Positions 52,186 through 62,948 of a stretch of DNA of 64,000 nt are shown here, piece after piece. Position 1 is the first letter of the stretch. Each line of letters begins with the position of its first letter. The translations under genes were made by a program, and so were the position numbers. Under the pieces are notes generated by a model, which saw nothing but the letters and a program-made list of their open reading frames with translations, was not told the origin of the DNA and did not search any database. Origin of the DNA: Metabacillus rhizolycopersici (GTDB lineage: Bacteria > Bacillota > Bacilli > Bacillales > Bacillaceae); the NCBI RefSeq assembly GCF_020075705.1, contig NZ_JAIQUM010000010.1, positions 1 through 64,000 on the forward strand. The letters are read 5' to 3'.

Positions 52186-55185
52186 CTATGAAACTCTCAA
52201 CTTAATAGGTATTCGCTGATCCATATCGAGTTCAAAGGTTCCGTATGGGTTGACATGATGATAAAATAAAGGTGTTAATCCCCTAAAATCTTCTGAAGTC
52301 ATTTTCTTCAACCAATATTGGTTATTGTCATAAAGTACTTCTTGTACCATTAAGGTATTCATATAGACTAAGCAATTTTGCAGCAATTGAAGTGATAAGG
52401 CGGACACCTCTTGATCTTCTATCGAATTGGAACGAATCTCACTGTTTTTTCCATAGAAAATATAGGTATTCACCGAGTTCCATTGTTCCACTGTATTTAA
52501 TCCTTCATGGATCTCCCTACGAATCTCTTCATAGTTTAAATAATCACATAAAAAGATTGTTTTAATCGCTTTTCCTAATTCACATAAAGCCAGATAGGTT
52601 GGATGTTTCGTATCCCTTGTAAATCGCTTTAAAATGGCTTCTGCTGATGCGGTTCCCAATCGTAAGGCAGTTGCGTACTTAATGATTTGTTCATACTGTT
52701 GACGGATAAGATCCCAATTAATCGGTCTACTTAGAATCGGTTGCAGGTGAGGATATTCCTCATTCATGCCAGCTTCTGGACGATATAACTTTTGAGACCC
52801 GATATTTTTAAAGCGTGGCATCAGTTTAAATCCAAGTAGATGACAAAAAGCAAAAGCAACGACACTTTGTCCGTGTGTATCGACATAATTCCTGTCAACT
52901 TCCATGTCCGTACAGTGGCGAAGAACCCCTTCCATCATTGCTGCCACTTCCGAAGAAAGGCAGGACTTTAGCTGAGAATAAATACAAGCTGACTTGCGAT
53001 CTGTATGCCAATAGATCATGACTCCATGTTTCTTGTAGCGAGGATGCCATTCAGAAAGCAGGTTCTGGTCCCAAGAGCCAAAATGTTTTGAATCGGAAGC
53101 ACATGCAGTGGTAGCTTCTCCCCATACCTCTTTCATTCGATTGTAGATGATATGGTTGGTAACCTCTGCGTTGGCTTTTCGCAAATGATCCTTATGAATA
53201 AATTTTTGACGTATATACCGAAGTTCCCGATAACTATCTAGATGGTTCCCAGCAGAAACAGTTTTCAAACCTGTATTTGTTCCCAATCCAAATAAACTTA
53301 GAAGAAGTCGTCGTTGGACGGTTTCTCGATCTAAAATCTCTCGATTGGCTGTTGTTTTAAAGTGTTTGGTAAACTGCGTGTGAAAATCTGTTTCTTTTAG
53401 TAAATCCAATAGGTTAATGTCGGTCCAACGGTTCTTAATCTCCTGTTTAAGCATCGCCACATGTGGAGGTTCTGGTTGCTTTTCTAGTGGAGTAACTCTA
53501 ATCCATCCTTTATTATTTTTGGTAGTAATCGCTACGTTTTCGTTACTTTGATCTCCTAGCCCTTGATTCAATAAATGGAGTTTATCTTTCAGCAACTGTA
53601 TAATATCTTTGATAAAAGGCTCTACATCAAGAGGAGCTTTCAGTGCTTGAAAATATTCTTCCTTGTGCTCATCAAAATCTTGAGGGAGATCTTCATCCGG
53701 ATTTCGATACCGATCGGCTCCCTCAATCCAAATTTCTTTACAACGAAGTCGAGTGCGAAGCGATTGTATTACAGCAATTTCATAATTGATTCGATTTACT
53801 CTTTCTATTCCTTTGCTGTCTGTCTCAATAATGACATCTTTCCATTTCGGCTGAATTACGCCTTCTATGGGGACCTCATCTCCAGCAGCAAAATAACGCT
53901 GCCCACTACTTTCTCCATACTCTTGAATAAGTTGGATAGCCTTGACAATCGGCTGATGAAATTGATTATTCGAGCGAAAAGTAAGGTTGTTTAATATTTT
54001 AGAAAGGGACTTTCGATAATGCCCTTGGTAAGAAGAATGCATTTTCGTATAGATTTTTTCTTTGTACTCCCGGTTATTTTTTGTCATGTCCTTAATAATA
54101 TCTCGAATCATATCAGAGCTAACAATAGGGAATAGAGTATCTTGAATAACCCCTTCTGGGTGATCTACGGTTGCTTTCAATAAATTGACAATATGTTTAT
54201 TTTTCCCTTGGACTCTTTCTAATTCTTCTACTGCTTCTTTTCGGGTTGTATTTTTGGCCTTATTTCCGAATTTAAGTGTAATTTCATCCAATAAATCAGC
54301 TAAATAATCAATGACTTCCTCATGACGATGTGAAAATAAAATGGCAAGAAGGGTATGGCGAATGGGTGCAGGGTGTGCACGCAATTCCGTTACGGTTTCT
54401 GTAGCTGCACGAAGTCGATATTTCTTTACTAATTTCGGAGTCAAATGATGAAATAATCTTGGAGGAATGTGTAGATGCCGAATCGCTAACAGTTTTTTAA
54501 CTTCCATTTCTATGGTGTTTACACTTGGTTTGCTAGGGGAAGATAAAAGTTGACGAAAAGTTAAAATATCTGATTCCTTTTCATTATGAAACTCTTCTTC
54601 AAAACCTTCTGGTGATACCTCATCAGCATAAGATTCCAGAAGCGCATCTAATCGTGAACAAGTCTTAGGAGACAGCTGCTGATAGGTCGATTTATACAAA
54701 TTCTTTTCAAAAGCATCAATGGCTGAATCAATCATTCTCTTTAAACTTCCATTTGAAGGAGGTTCGACTTTCCACTTGTGAAACAGACTGTATGCCTGAC
54801 TTTTTAAATAGTCAATATCGTGTGTAAAGTGAACTTGTTCGTTTAACCAATCTGTCAAAAGATCGTTGTCCTTTGCCGTAAGTTCTCTAAAACCGAAGAA
54901 TTCCCTAATTTGCTTTCGATGGTAAGTAAAATTTCTTTCCTCTGCTCCCCAACGATACTCCTCAAAAAGATCTGCGGATATTTCCAATTGATGCGCTATA
55001 TATTCAACTACGACCTTTGGAATATCTTGTTTCTTGGGCGGAAATCTAGCCTCTTGTTGAAAGTACTTTAATAATACTGCAAATCCTAAACGACTTGCCC
55101 CTGTTTTATTACCAATCAGTTTTCTTTCAATTGGTAATACTACAAAGTGTTCCAGTAGCCCATCTTCATTCCAATTTCGTTTCAT
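52186..55185 (-). CDS. tnpA: Tn3-family transposase
   Basis: A full-length 999-residue Tn3 transposase: N-terminal DUF4158-type domain, then the RNase H core with Asp in [10 protein letters not shown] (about residue 697), Asp in VDTHGQS (about 767) and Glu in TASAEAIL (about 847). No frameshift, so probably functional. It catalyses replicative transposition at the 38-bp ends of the surrounding element. Its length is similar to Tn4430/Tn1546-type transposases. Confidence 0.95.
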   Translation of the reverse strand: MKRNWNEDGLLEHFVVLPIERKLIGNKTGASRLGFAVLLKYFQQEARFPPKKQDIPKVVVEYIAHQLEISADLFEEYRWGAEERNFTYHRKQIREFFGFRELTAKDNDLLTDWLNEQVHFTHDIDYLKSQAYSLFHKWKVEPPSNGSLKRMIDSAIDAFEKNLYKSTYQQLSPKTCSRLDALLESYADEVSPEGFEEEFHNEKESDILTFRQLLSSPSKPSVNTIEMEVKKLLAIRHLHIPPRLFHHLTPKLVKKYRLRAATETVTELRAHPAPIRHTLLAILFSHRHEEVIDYLADLLDEITLKFGNKAKNTTRKEAVEELERVQGKNKHIVNLLKATVDHPEGVIQDTLFPIVSSDMIRDIIKDMTKNNREYKEKIYTKMHSSYQGHYRKSLSKILNNLTFRSNNQFHQPIVKAIQLIQEYGESSGQRYFAAGDEVPIEGVIQPKWKDVIIETDSKGIERVNRINYEIAVIQSLRTRLRCKEIWIEGADRYRNPDEDLPQDFDEHKEEYFQALKAPLDVEPFIKDIIQLLKDKLHLLNQGLGDQSNENVAITTKNNKGWIRVTPLEKQPEPPHVAMLKQEIKNRWTDINLLDLLKETDFHTQFTKHFKTTANREILDRETVQRRLLLSLFGLGTNTGLKTVSAGNHLDSYRELRYIRQKFIHKDHLRKANAEVTNHIIYNRMKEVWGEATTACASDSKHFGSWDQNLLSEWHPRYKKHGVMIYWHTDRKSACIYSQLKSCLSSEVAAMMEGVLRHCTDMEVDRNYVDTHGQSVVAFAFCHLLGFKLMPRFKNIGSQKLYRPEAGMNEEYPHLQPILSRPINWDLIRQQYEQIIKYATALRLGTASAEAILKRFTRDTKHPTYLALCELGKAIKTIFLCDYLNYEEIRREIHEGLNTVEQWNSVNTYIFYGKNSEIRSNSIEDQEVSALSLQLLQNCLVYMNTLMVQEVLYDNNQYWLKKMTSEDFRGLTPLFYHHVNPYGTFELDMDQRIPIKLRVS

Positions 55186-55255
55186 AATCCTCTTCCCCTA
55201 ATCTTAAAGTAATTTCTAATTTGAGTGTAATCTATTGATTAAAGGATGAAAACAA

Positions 55256-55293
55256 TACTTTGCGGTCTAGAGCAGCTACCCTGTCACTAAGCC
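55256..55293 (-). repeat. Right terminal inverted repeat of the large transposon
   Basis: Complement of the left end except three positions; followed by TTATT at 55294-55298. Confidence 0.9.
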
Positions 55294-55517
55294 TTATTCA
55301 TACACAGTTAGTAAGGAGTTGATGTTATCGCTCCCTTTTCACTATTTTTCGGTACGGGACGTTTTTTTTGTCAGTAGTCGCTGAACCTTCACGCCACCGT
55401 CGGATACCCAGCGTTCATACGTGTACGCACGCTAATGTGTGTAACTGCTGATAAGCTTTTGCTAATCGCGCACCAATATATTACGGTTATTAAGAATCCC
55501 GCTTTTTTTCAATAAAA

Positions 55518-55543
55518 AACCATTGGGGTAGAACCCAATGGTT
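55518..55543 (-). terminator. Terminator of the trehalose operon
   Basis: AACCATTGGG and CCCAATGGTT pair around six bases; on the minus strand it ends in a T-run just beyond treR. Confidence 0.9.
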
Positions 55544-55577
55544 AAAAAAAAGTAACTTATTAAGTGTTTGAATCAAC

Positions 55578-56294
55578 TTAAACTCCACGTCGTGCAAAGT
55601 CCACAAATCGGAATTTATCAAGGCGATGTCGCGACTCCGTATATTGGAACAAACTGGCGTTATCTAAATACACATAGTTTTTGACGACCACGATATGGGA
55701 AAATCCCTCTAAGTCAAGGTACCCGCGGTCTTCCTCGGTACAATCCTCAACAACGATCTCCTTTTTTGCAAAGCTAATGTTTAGCTGTAGTTCTTTTTCT
55801 AGGTACTCATAGATCGAACTCTCACAAATTTGCTTTGTTAAGGTTGGGACATATTTTTTTAAAAAATAGTCCTTATCTAAAATGATGTGTTCGCCGCCAA
55901 TCGTTCGTGATCGGATCACTTTCCAGATTTCATCCTTGCTTGAAGCATTTAATTGCTGTTTCATAAATGGATCTGGTTTGACTAAACCGAAATCATGAAC
56001 GGTTGTTATAGGTTCCATATTGAAGTTTTTAGAAATTTCCTTAAAACTTACTAACCCTGAAATCGGAAAGCTCATCTTTTGTACGTCAATGACGATCGAG
56101 CCTTTACCTCTTATTTTTTGAATGAAGCCGTTTTGAGATAAGAGGTTTAAGGCTTTACGGATCGTTTCCCTGCTTGTGTCGTATGCTTCCGCTAAGTCAT
56201 TCTCAGATGGAAGTGCTTCTCCTGCTTTGATTTCACCAGACTTTATTTTCTCTGTCCAATCCTTGTAAATGGAAAGGTATTTATTATTTCTCAT
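55578..56294 (-). CDS. treR: Trehalose operon repressor (GntR/HutC type)
   Basis: A 238-residue regulator with N-terminal winged helix (LPSENDLAEAYDTSRETIRKAL) and a UTRA effector domain. It is third in treP-treA-treR and reads like TreR of Bacillus subtilis, which releases its operators on binding trehalose-6-phosphate. Two matching operators lie in front of treP, so it controls its own operon. Confidence 0.92.
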   Translation of the reverse strand: MRNNKYLSIYKDWTEKIKSGEIKAGEALPSENDLAEAYDTSRETIRKALNLLSQNGFIQKIRGKGSIVIDVQKMSFPISGLVSFKEISKNFNMEPITTVHDFGLVKPDPFMKQQLNASSKDEIWKVIRSRTIGGEHIILDKDYFLKKYVPTLTKQICESSIYEYLEKELQLNISFAKKEIVVEDCTEEDRGYLDLEGFSHIVVVKNYVYLDNASLFQYTESRHRLDKFRFVDFARRGV

Positions 56295-56361
56295 GTTTTA
56301 TCACCATTATTATCTTACCATGAACAAGTATGACCATGCATTCTGGTTTAAAGGTTTCTAT

Positions 56362-58050
56362 TCAGCTTTTTTTAAAATAATAGACAACAGATTCATATGG
56401 GCGAAGCTCCATTTTTTCAAAAGTATCGACAGAATCTGGATAGTTCGATAGTAATTGTTTTCTTGAAAAATCGTCAACTTTAATATGCTTAGGCAATTCA
56501 AAAGTAGTTGGCTCTTCATAAAAGTTATTAACAACTAAAAGCTTTTCAGTTGGTGTTGTTCGTACATAGGCAAATATTTGTTGATCATCTTGTAATAGTA
56601 GCTCGTAATCACCATCTGTGATAATATCATATTCTTTTCGTAATGAAATCAGCTTTCGATAATGATAAAAGACAGAATTTGGATCATTTACTGCATTTTC
56701 CGCATTAATCTCTTTATAGTTGTTTGCAACATTAATCCAAGGAGTTCCAGTTGTGAAACCTGCATACTTTGAATTATCCCATTGCACTGGAGTTCGCGAA
56801 TTATCACGTGATTTGCGTTTTAAAATTTCAAGAATTTCTTCTTCAGACAGATTCTTTTGCTTTAAAATAGTATACATATTTAACGATTCAACATCACGAT
56901 ATTGTTCAATTGATGTGTACTTAGGGTCTGTCATCCCAATCTCTTCGCCTTGGTAAATATATGGTGTGCCCTGCATCATATGAATTGTCGTTGCGAGCAT
57001 TTTTGCTGATTCACAGTGATACTCGCCATCATTACCATATCGAGAAACAACTCTAGGCTGATCATGATTACACCAAAATAGTGCATTCCAGCCTCCGCCT
57101 TTGTTCATACCTGTTTGCCATGTAGATAAAATATCTTTCAATGCAATGAAGTCCATTTCTCCAATTGCCCATTTTTCTCCATTTGGATAGTCGACTTTTA
57201 AATGATGGAAGTTAAAAGTCATACTTAGTTCTTGACGTTCTGGGTTAGAGTACCTAATACAATGATCAATTGTAGTAGAAGACATTTCACCGACTGTCAA
57301 ACTATCATACTTAGAAAACACTTCATTGTTCATCTCATGGATATATTCGTGAACATGAGGTCCATCAGTATAAAATCTTCTGCCATCACCTGGTTGTACA
57401 GATCCGTCATCATTTGGAAAATCTTGATCTTTTGAAATTAAATTGATGACATCAAGTCGGAATCCATCGACGCCTTTTTTACACCAAAAATCCATCATTG
57501 TATATACTTCTTTGCGAAGCTCTTTACTTTCCCAATTTAAATCAGCTTGTGTGACATCGAAAAGATGAAGGTAGTATTGATCTGTTGCTTCATCATATTC
57601 CCATGCGGAACCACCAAATTTTGACTCCCAGTTTGTTGGTGCAGATCCATCCTCTTGTGGATCCTTCCAAATATAATAATCACGATATGGGCTTGTTTTT
57701 GATTTTTTAGCTTCTTTAAACCATTGATGTTCTGTCGAGGTATGGTTTACGACAATATCCATAATGACTTTAATGCCATGTTGATGAGCTTTATCGAGTA
57801 ATTTATCAAAGTCTTCCATTGTGCCATACTCCTCATGAATCGAGTAGTAATCACTAATGTCATAACCATTATCTTTTTGTGGAGATGCATAAATAGGTGT
57901 TAACCAAATGACATCTACACCTAAGTTTTTTAAATAGTCTAATTTGCTAATGATTCCTTGTAGATCGCCTACCCCATTTCCAGTTGTATCATTAAAGCTT
58001 TTTGGATAGATTTGATAAACGACTGCTTTTTTCCACCAAGGATGATTCAA
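56362..58050 (-). CDS. treA: Trehalose-6-phosphate hydrolase
   Basis: A 562-residue GH13 enzyme. It has the DVIWLTPIY, MDIVVNHTS, DGFRLDVIN (nucleophile Asp), VGEMSS (acid Glu) and WCNHDQPR regions. It cleaves imported trehalose-6-phosphate to glucose and glucose-6-phosphate. GGTGG is best spaced for TTG 58050; the frame opens with GTG at 58062, which overlaps less well with a site. It follows treP closely. Confidence 0.94.
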   Translation of the reverse strand: MNHPWWKKAVVYQIYPKSFNDTTGNGVGDLQGIISKLDYLKNLGVDVIWLTPIYASPQKDNGYDISDYYSIHEEYGTMEDFDKLLDKAHQHGIKVIMDIVVNHTSTEHQWFKEAKKSKTSPYRDYYIWKDPQEDGSAPTNWESKFGGSAWEYDEATDQYYLHLFDVTQADLNWESKELRKEVYTMMDFWCKKGVDGFRLDVINLISKDQDFPNDDGSVQPGDGRRFYTDGPHVHEYIHEMNNEVFSKYDSLTVGEMSSTTIDHCIRYSNPERQELSMTFNFHHLKVDYPNGEKWAIGEMDFIALKDILSTWQTGMNKGGGWNALFWCNHDQPRVVSRYGNDGEYHCESAKMLATTIHMMQGTPYIYQGEEIGMTDPKYTSIEQYRDVESLNMYTILKQKNLSEEEILEILKRKSRDNSRTPVQWDNSKYAGFTTGTPWINVANNYKEINAENAVNDPNSVFYHYRKLISLRKEYDIITDGDYELLLQDDQQIFAYVRTTPTEKLLVVNNFYEEPTTFELPKHIKVDDFSRKQLLSNYPDSVDTFEKMELRPYESVVYYFKKS

Positions 58051-58067
58051 TATAAACACCACCGTTA

Positions 58068-59468
58068 TTATTTTTGTTTTTTCATTTTTGCAAGAGCGAG
58101 TGTTAAGAAAAACGGTACAATGATAACGATCGCCATTCCGATAAAGAATGATCCCCAGTTTTCCGGGAAGATCGATAAGAATGCAGGAAGACCACCGACA
58201 CCAATTGATGGAGCTTTTACACCTTGCATTGAAATGAACGCTCCTGCAAGCGCAGATCCAATAACGCTTGAGATGAACGCAAAACGGAATCGTAAGTTTA
58301 CACCGAACATAGCTGGTTCAGTAATACCTAGATAAGCAGAAACAGCGGATGTTACAGATAGACTCTTTAGTTTCTCATCTTTTAATACAAACATCATCGC
58401 TAGCGCTGCCGTACCTTGCGCAATATTTGATAAAGCAACCATTGGCCATAAGAATGTACCACCGGTGCTTCCGATTAACTGCAAATCAACCGCCAAGAAT
58501 GTGTGATGCATACCTGTGATAACAAGCGGTGCGTATAGTCCACCGTAAATTAATCCACCTACAATAGGTGCTACATTGAAAATACCTACAACCGCATCTG
58601 TAATGACATTACCAATTGCAAATGTGATCGGTCCAATTGCGATAAAAGAAACAAGTCCAGTTAACAATAGAGTAATTGGTGCTACAAGTAAAAGTTGGAA
58701 TGCATCCGGAATGTGTTTTCTTAAGAATACTTCAAGCTTAGATAACACATATGAAGCAAGCAAGACAGGTAACACCTGTCCTTGGTAACCAACTTTTTGA
58801 ACTTCCAAACCAAATAAGTTCCATGTTGGAATTTCTTCCGCTGCTCCGTAGCCCCAAGCATTTAAAAGATCAGGGTGCACAAGCATTAAACCAAGAACGA
58901 TACCTAACAACGGACTGCCACCAAAACGATTTACAGCTGACCATCCAATTAAACCTGGTAAGAACACAAAAGCGGTGTTGGCAATCAAGTTAATGATACT
59001 AGCAAGATCTGCCCACTGAGGATAAACTTCAATTAAAGCTTCCTCAAAGAAAATCCCTGGTCCAGTTAAAAGGTTGTTTATACCCATTAATAGACCTGCA
59101 GTTACAATGGCAGGTAGGATTGGAATAAAAATATCTGCTAATGTTTTAATGGCTCGTTGAAGCGGATTTAAATTTTTCTCAGAAGCTTTTTTTACATCAT
59201 CTTTAGATGATTCCCCTACCCCTGTTTGATTGACAAGTTCTTTGTACACTTTATCAACAGTACCTTGTCCAATAACGACTTGAAACTGTCCATTAGTTGA
59301 AAATGATCCTTTAACAAGATCGATCGTCTCGAGCGCTTCTTTATCTACTTTTCCTTCATCTACTAATGCAAAGCGTAAGCGTGTAACACAATGTGTTGCA
59401 GCTGATATATTATCTTTACCGCCTATTGCATCTATAATTTTCCTCACTTGTTTTGGATCGACACTCAT
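58068..59468 (-). CDS. treP: PTS trehalose-specific EIIBC component
   Basis: A 466-residue permease. The IIB domain has the phosphorylated Cys in ATHCVTRLRF (about residue 27). The IIC domain with about ten membrane segments starts near residue 105 (FIPILPAIVTAGLLMG). No IIA domain is fused, so a partner IIA (the glucose type in Bacillus subtilis) is needed. GGGAGGG precedes ATG 59468; the frame opens at 59498. First gene of the tre operon. Confidence 0.94.
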   Translation of the reverse strand: MSVDPKQVRKIIDAIGGKDNISAATHCVTRLRFALVDEGKVDKEALETIDLVKGSFSTNGQFQVVIGQGTVDKVYKELVNQTGVGESSKDDVKKASEKNLNPLQRAIKTLADIFIPILPAIVTAGLLMGINNLLTGPGIFFEEALIEVYPQWADLASIINLIANTAFVFLPGLIGWSAVNRFGGSPLLGIVLGLMLVHPDLLNAWGYGAAEEIPTWNLFGLEVQKVGYQGQVLPVLLASYVLSKLEVFLRKHIPDAFQLLLVAPITLLLTGLVSFIAIGPITFAIGNVITDAVVGIFNVAPIVGGLIYGGLYAPLVITGMHHTFLAVDLQLIGSTGGTFLWPMVALSNIAQGTAALAMMFVLKDEKLKSLSVTSAVSAYLGITEPAMFGVNLRFRFAFISSVIGSALAGAFISMQGVKAPSIGVGGLPAFLSIFPENWGSFFIGMAIVIIVPFFLTLALAKMKKQK

Positions 59469-59570
59469 TGTTTTCCCTCCCGTAATTCCTTTTATCAACT
59501 ATATTTCATTACATATTGGAGCAAGCTGATTAAAAAAGAAGCGTTTTCATTTTTAAAACAGCCCGTCGAA

Positions 59571-59624
59571 ACATGTATATACATGTTGTATTTATATCTT
59601 AAACTTGTATATACATGTTGTCAA
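59571..59624 (-). promoter_or_regulatory. treP promoter with two TreR operators
   Basis: On the minus strand TTGACA (59624-59619), a 17-base spacer and TAAGAT (59601-59596). The spacer coincides with operator ACTTGTATATACATGT (59603-59618), and a second perfect palindrome ACATGTATATACATGT (59571-59586) lies just downstream. Cre-like stretches (TGAAAACGC) occur on both sides (59543-59552 and 59635-59645), suggesting CcpA control. Confidence 0.88.
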
Positions 59625-59721
59625 CAAAAATAAATGCGTTTTCACAAAGTGTTTTAGGAGATACTATTGAAATAAGTAAAATGTTTAGATTCTTTTCACA
59701 CGTCCAACGTCCATTGAATGC

Positions 59722-60240
59722 TTATTCCCAGTAGCCTTTCGTCATGTCAGCAATTGCAACTTCGGTACTAGATTGAGCACCTATGAACTTACCATTTCCT
59801 ACATAGATTCCTACATGACCATCTCTTTTATAAGTATCAAAGAATGCTATATCTCCTAACTTCATTTCACTAGGTGATACTGGTGTTCCTAAATGTCTTA
59901 AAGTTTCCGTGATTATGGAAGTTAATGGACCTAAATTTACTCCTACTTCCTTAAATGCCCAATGGACAAGGGATGAACAATCAAAGCGTCCTCTTACTAG
60001 ATCACTCTGATTTCTACCCCTACCAAAAACATAGACAGAATCCCCGATCCACTTGTTTCCTACATCGCCAACAGCAACATAACCTTTCACGTATTGATCG
60101 GCAAAGCCAAGAACTTCTTCAACATACCAATCAGCCCGGTTATAAGCAAAAACAGCTCGTCTCAAATCTCCATCAGCTGCATCATTTGCCTTAAGATAGT
60201 TTGCTGCAGAATAGATCGCATCTTCAATATGGGATTCCGT
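59722..60240 (-). pseudogene. 5'-truncated cell-wall hydrolase (SLT linker plus NlpC/P60)
   Basis: The NlpC/P60 domain is complete: catalytic Cys in RFDCSSLVHW, His in GHVGIYVG. Upstream, the frame continues through SHIEDAIYSAANYLKAND, the end of a lytic transglycosylase domain, and is cut at about 60240 where a Tn3-type end begins. The first ATG (60165) falls inside the linker. The signal peptide and most of the transglycosylase are missing, so the product would not be exported. Confidence 0.75.
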
Positions 60241-60268
60241 CAGTAAAGCGCAGATTTACAACGTTAAG
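60231..60268 (+). repeat. Degenerate Tn3-type 38-bp end
   Basis: Exactly 38 bases long, with GGGATTCCGTCAGTAA outside and TTTACAACGTTAAG inside; the inner 14 bases are identical to the ends of the nested element at 48.1/50.3 kb. No partner end seen in the window. Confidence 0.65.
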
Positions 60269-60276
60269 GGAATTCA

Positions 60277-60520
60277 GGCGAGAATGGATATTATGGTAAA
60301 CCAACTGTTGTAGCAAATGTACATAAATAAGATGAGAATTGCTCAAGAAGAGGTGTTTGGAGGTATACCGTTCGATAATATCGATGAAGTGATTATTAAG
60401 CTAGCTAACCAATAAGAGTATGGTTTAGGTGGTGGTGTTAATACAACAGATCTTCGTAAAGCTCATCGCATTGCACACGGACTAAGAACCGGAAATGTTT
60501 GGGTAAACACATATAAAAGG
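60277..60520 (+). pseudogene. Aldehyde dehydrogenase C-terminal remnant
   Basis: GENGYYGKPTVVANV, then after a frameshift MRIAQEEVFGG, IDEVIIKLANQ, a stop, and EYGLGGGVNTTDLRKAHRIA and GNVWVNTY. These are the last third of an aldehyde dehydrogenase with one shift and one stop. It begins nine bases after the degenerate transposon end, so the same event truncated it. Confidence 0.8.
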
Positions 60521-60613
60521 TGCCAGGTTCTAACGAAATTCAGAATTGCCTCAGAACTTTTGGTTTTGAATAAAGAGTTTAAATTAGAAAAATTCAGTCT
60601 TATAGCCAATCAT

Positions 60614-60652
60614 CAAAAGCCCTCGGATTTATTAAAATTCCGAGAGCTTTTG
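60614..60652. terminator. Bidirectional terminator
   Basis: CAAAAGCCCTCGGA and TCCGAGAGCTTTTG pair with one mismatch. Confidence 0.7.
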
Positions 60653-60774
60653 ACGTGTCATGTCACGTTAGCATTGCATTCTATCTAACTTATCCTCATA
60701 GGTTCTTCTTGAAACAGACCTCGTTAAAACTGAATTATTGCGCTTCAATAATTATCTTCCTTGCAAAGACTTTG

Positions 60775-61041
60775 TCAGATTCCGACTTTTTCAAATGCCA
60801 ATTGTCTTATTTCCTCTTCTAAAGACTTTGCAAGTTGTACAGTAGCACGGTCCACGAGTTTTGTTCCCATACTTTCGATTTCTTTGATTATTTTATGGTA
60901 GAACTCTTGATCATTACCTTTTATCTTTTGAGCGTCCTTAAAGAAATCCAATAACGCTTCGTTCGTTTCTTTAGGACGATTAAAATCAATTGTATAAACT
61001 CTATGTTTCATAATCAGGTTTGTATTCATTTCCATGTTCAT
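60775..61041 (-). CDS. Hypothetical protein, 88 aa
   Basis: A helical, charged protein (RPKETNEALLDFFKDAQKIK) without membrane segments. GGAATGGAG precedes ATG 61041. It lies 72 bases after the sigma-factor gene in the same direction, so it may be co-transcribed and could be a partner such as an anti-sigma or target, but no family is recognised. Confidence 0.55.
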   Translation of the reverse strand: MNMEMNTNLIMKHRVYTIDFNRPKETNEALLDFFKDAQKIKGNDQEFYHKIIKEIESMGTKLVDRATVQLAKSLEEEIRQLAFEKVGI

Positions 61042-61112
61042 TTCTCCATTCCTTTTAAGTAATAGTCATGTATATTTCTATAGTATCTTCATAAGTTTCA
61101 CTCTAATTTCTA

Positions 61113-61760
61113 TTAAATAGCCGTTTTAATCACCAGATGGCGTTCTAGTTTACGTTTAACTCGCTGAAGAGCATTATCAATCGATTTAACATGAGTGTTT
61201 AGTTCTTCAGAAATTTCCGCATATGATTGTCCATCCATATATAAGTTCAACACTCTTTTTTCCAAATCACTAAGCAATTCCGCTATTTTTAGTTCGATGT
61301 CATCTGCTTTCTCTTGGCTAATGATTAAGGCTTCTGGGTTCGTTATTTTATCCCCGGAGATCATATCCATAAGCGTATAGTTGGATTCTTCATCAAAAAG
61401 AGGCTTGTCTAAAGAAACATACGAATTTAGAGGTCCGTGCTTTTGACGTGTAGCCGTTTTAATCGCAGTTAATATCTGCCGCGTAATACATATTTCAGCA
61501 AAAGCCTTAAAAGAAGCCATCTTTTCCTCTTTAAAGTCTCGAATCGCTTTATATAGACCAATCATTCCTTCTTGAACAAGATCTTCTTTATCTGCGCCAA
61601 TTAAAAAGTAAGGTCTTGCCTTCGCACTGACAAAATTCCGATACTTATTTATTAAAAAAGTCAGTGATTCACTATCGCCATTCTGAGCCATCTCGACCAA
61701 AACGATATCTTCTAGTTTAGTATCATTTTCAAGTATCTGTACTCCGGTATTTACACTCAC
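61113..61760 (-). CDS. SigH (Spo0H)-like RNA polymerase sigma factor, probable paralogue
   Basis: A 215-residue sigma-70 factor close to SigH: region 2 KYRNFVSAKARPYFLIGADKEDL, FKAFAEICITRQILTAI, TATRQKHGPLNSYVSLDKP and region 4 LNTHVKSIDNALQRVKRKLE. The N-terminal 15 residues differ from SigH. The housekeeping sigH of Bacillus sits near the rpmG-secE-nusG region. Here the neighbours are IS debris and a truncated hydrolase, so this is more likely an additional copy. Start with GGAGGGAT upstream. Confidence 0.88.
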   Translation of the reverse strand: MSVNTGVQILENDTKLEDIVLVEMAQNGDSESLTFLINKYRNFVSAKARPYFLIGADKEDLVQEGMIGLYKAIRDFKEEKMASFKAFAEICITRQILTAIKTATRQKHGPLNSYVSLDKPLFDEESNYTLMDMISGDKITNPEALIISQEKADDIELKIAELLSDLEKRVLNLYMDGQSYAEISEELNTHVKSIDNALQRVKRKLERHLVIKTAI

Positions 61761-62189
61761 TTATATCCCTCCACTTAACCCGACATGAATTTTGATGTGT
61801 AATAGATTGATAGATTGTCTTATCCTTAAGGGAACGAAACCGATTTAGAAATAAAATCTTTCTTCTTTCATTTCAAAAAAGGTTGATATTGAAAAAAACG
61901 CACAGCTTAAACTGGCGCTTGTTTAATCCGCTTTTACATCGTTTGTTTATTTCTTCACCCAATTACTAGTATATAGGAAGAAAAATGAAAACGTTGTCGA
62001 AATATAATAGTTATAGTGAAAAATCTAAATTTCTATCATGAGTAAAGTTTTTGTTCAATATCTCTTCGTTCGAAACGTACTTTTAAGACGCCAATAATGC
62101 AAGGTTGATCTGACATTATTTGTACATTCCGACATATATTTAAATCAATATCCACATTTTTCACTCTATTCTATTTCTCAAATGAGTTT
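61761..62189. other. Intergenic region
   Basis: No gene is seen. The AT-rich part next to 61760 presumably contains the sigma-factor promoter. Confidence 0.4.
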
Positions 62190-62798
62190 CATTTCAGTTG
62201 ATGAATGACTTGTAAGTCTCCTAAATCGAAATAACCAAGATCACGCAAACATAAATCGCCCGCATCTACGGTTTCAAGGCAGATTGTACCGTATGTTTTA
62301 TCATTGTTTGTTCTTTCCTGGCCAGCTGCATGTTTAAAAATTGGCCACTCAGCTCAGTAAATCGTATTCCAATTAGATTTTCACTCCTGCAGTATTACTA
62401 GCCTTGATAATCAGTAGCGAAGGAATCAGGTAGCTGAAACACAGTCGCATCAAAAATCCGAATACGTTTGAAAGATGAAACCAAGTGTGAAGATAGCGAT
62501 TGTATCGCGCAAAGTTTTTGTGCTAGGAGTAAAGTAAAGACTTCTCGACGGAATATGACAAAGCGTTGATTGAGTCCCTCTTGACTCATGAGTACACCCG
62601 TTGAAGCCTCTAACCGACTACATAGTTGCGTAAGAGGGATGTACTGGTTGACTTCTTGGCTGAGCCGAACGCAAAGGGTGATGAGTTCATCTGCTTGATA
62701 CTTACTAGATCGCTGCACAAAACCAACCTGTTTAGCGATTTTTGTAGGACGATTGGAGATAGAAAGCGTTGTAATTCTTCAGAAAGCGAGAGGTCCAT
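62190..62798 (-). pseudogene. IS4-family transposase remnant (second copy)
   Basis: The same N-terminal sequence as at 21535 (MDLSLSEEL, KYQADELI, LCSRLEASTGV, SQEGLNQRF), broken by a frameshift near 62700. It then continues through KRIRIFDATVFQLPDSFATD with the first catalytic Asp, and further fragments ending [15 protein letters not shown]. Several stops; C-terminal half missing. Confidence 0.8.
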
Positions 62799-62948
62799 GA
62801 AAAAACATCACCCTTTTCAATTATTTTACTGAAAGAATAACGTTTTTTTCGTTTTGGGGAAAATTCGTTTCTTTAGTTTGATGGGCATGTGGTGGTATTC
62901 CTTCTTGGATTTACCTCCCGAAATGATTTTGCTACTCATTATATCTTC

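Larger units (their letters stand above)
46735..55293. mobile_element. Complete Tn3-family transposon, 8,559 bp
   Basis: Bounded by 38-bp inverted repeats (46735-46772 and 55256-55293, 35 of 38 matching) and by a perfect five-base direct duplication TTATT (46730-46734 and 55294-55298), the target-site size expected for Tn3 transposition. It contains a serine resolvase near the left end, a 999-residue Tn3 transposase reading inward from the right end, an XRE-cupin/DMT exporter cargo pair, and a nested smaller Tn3-type element. Both ends and the duplication are intact, so insertion was fairly recent. Confidence 0.9.

Noticed and set aside
46735..55293. Prophage or conjugative element
   Set aside because: There are no phage structural, portal, relaxase or type IV secretion genes; ends, duplication, tnpA and tnpR identify a Tn3 transposon.
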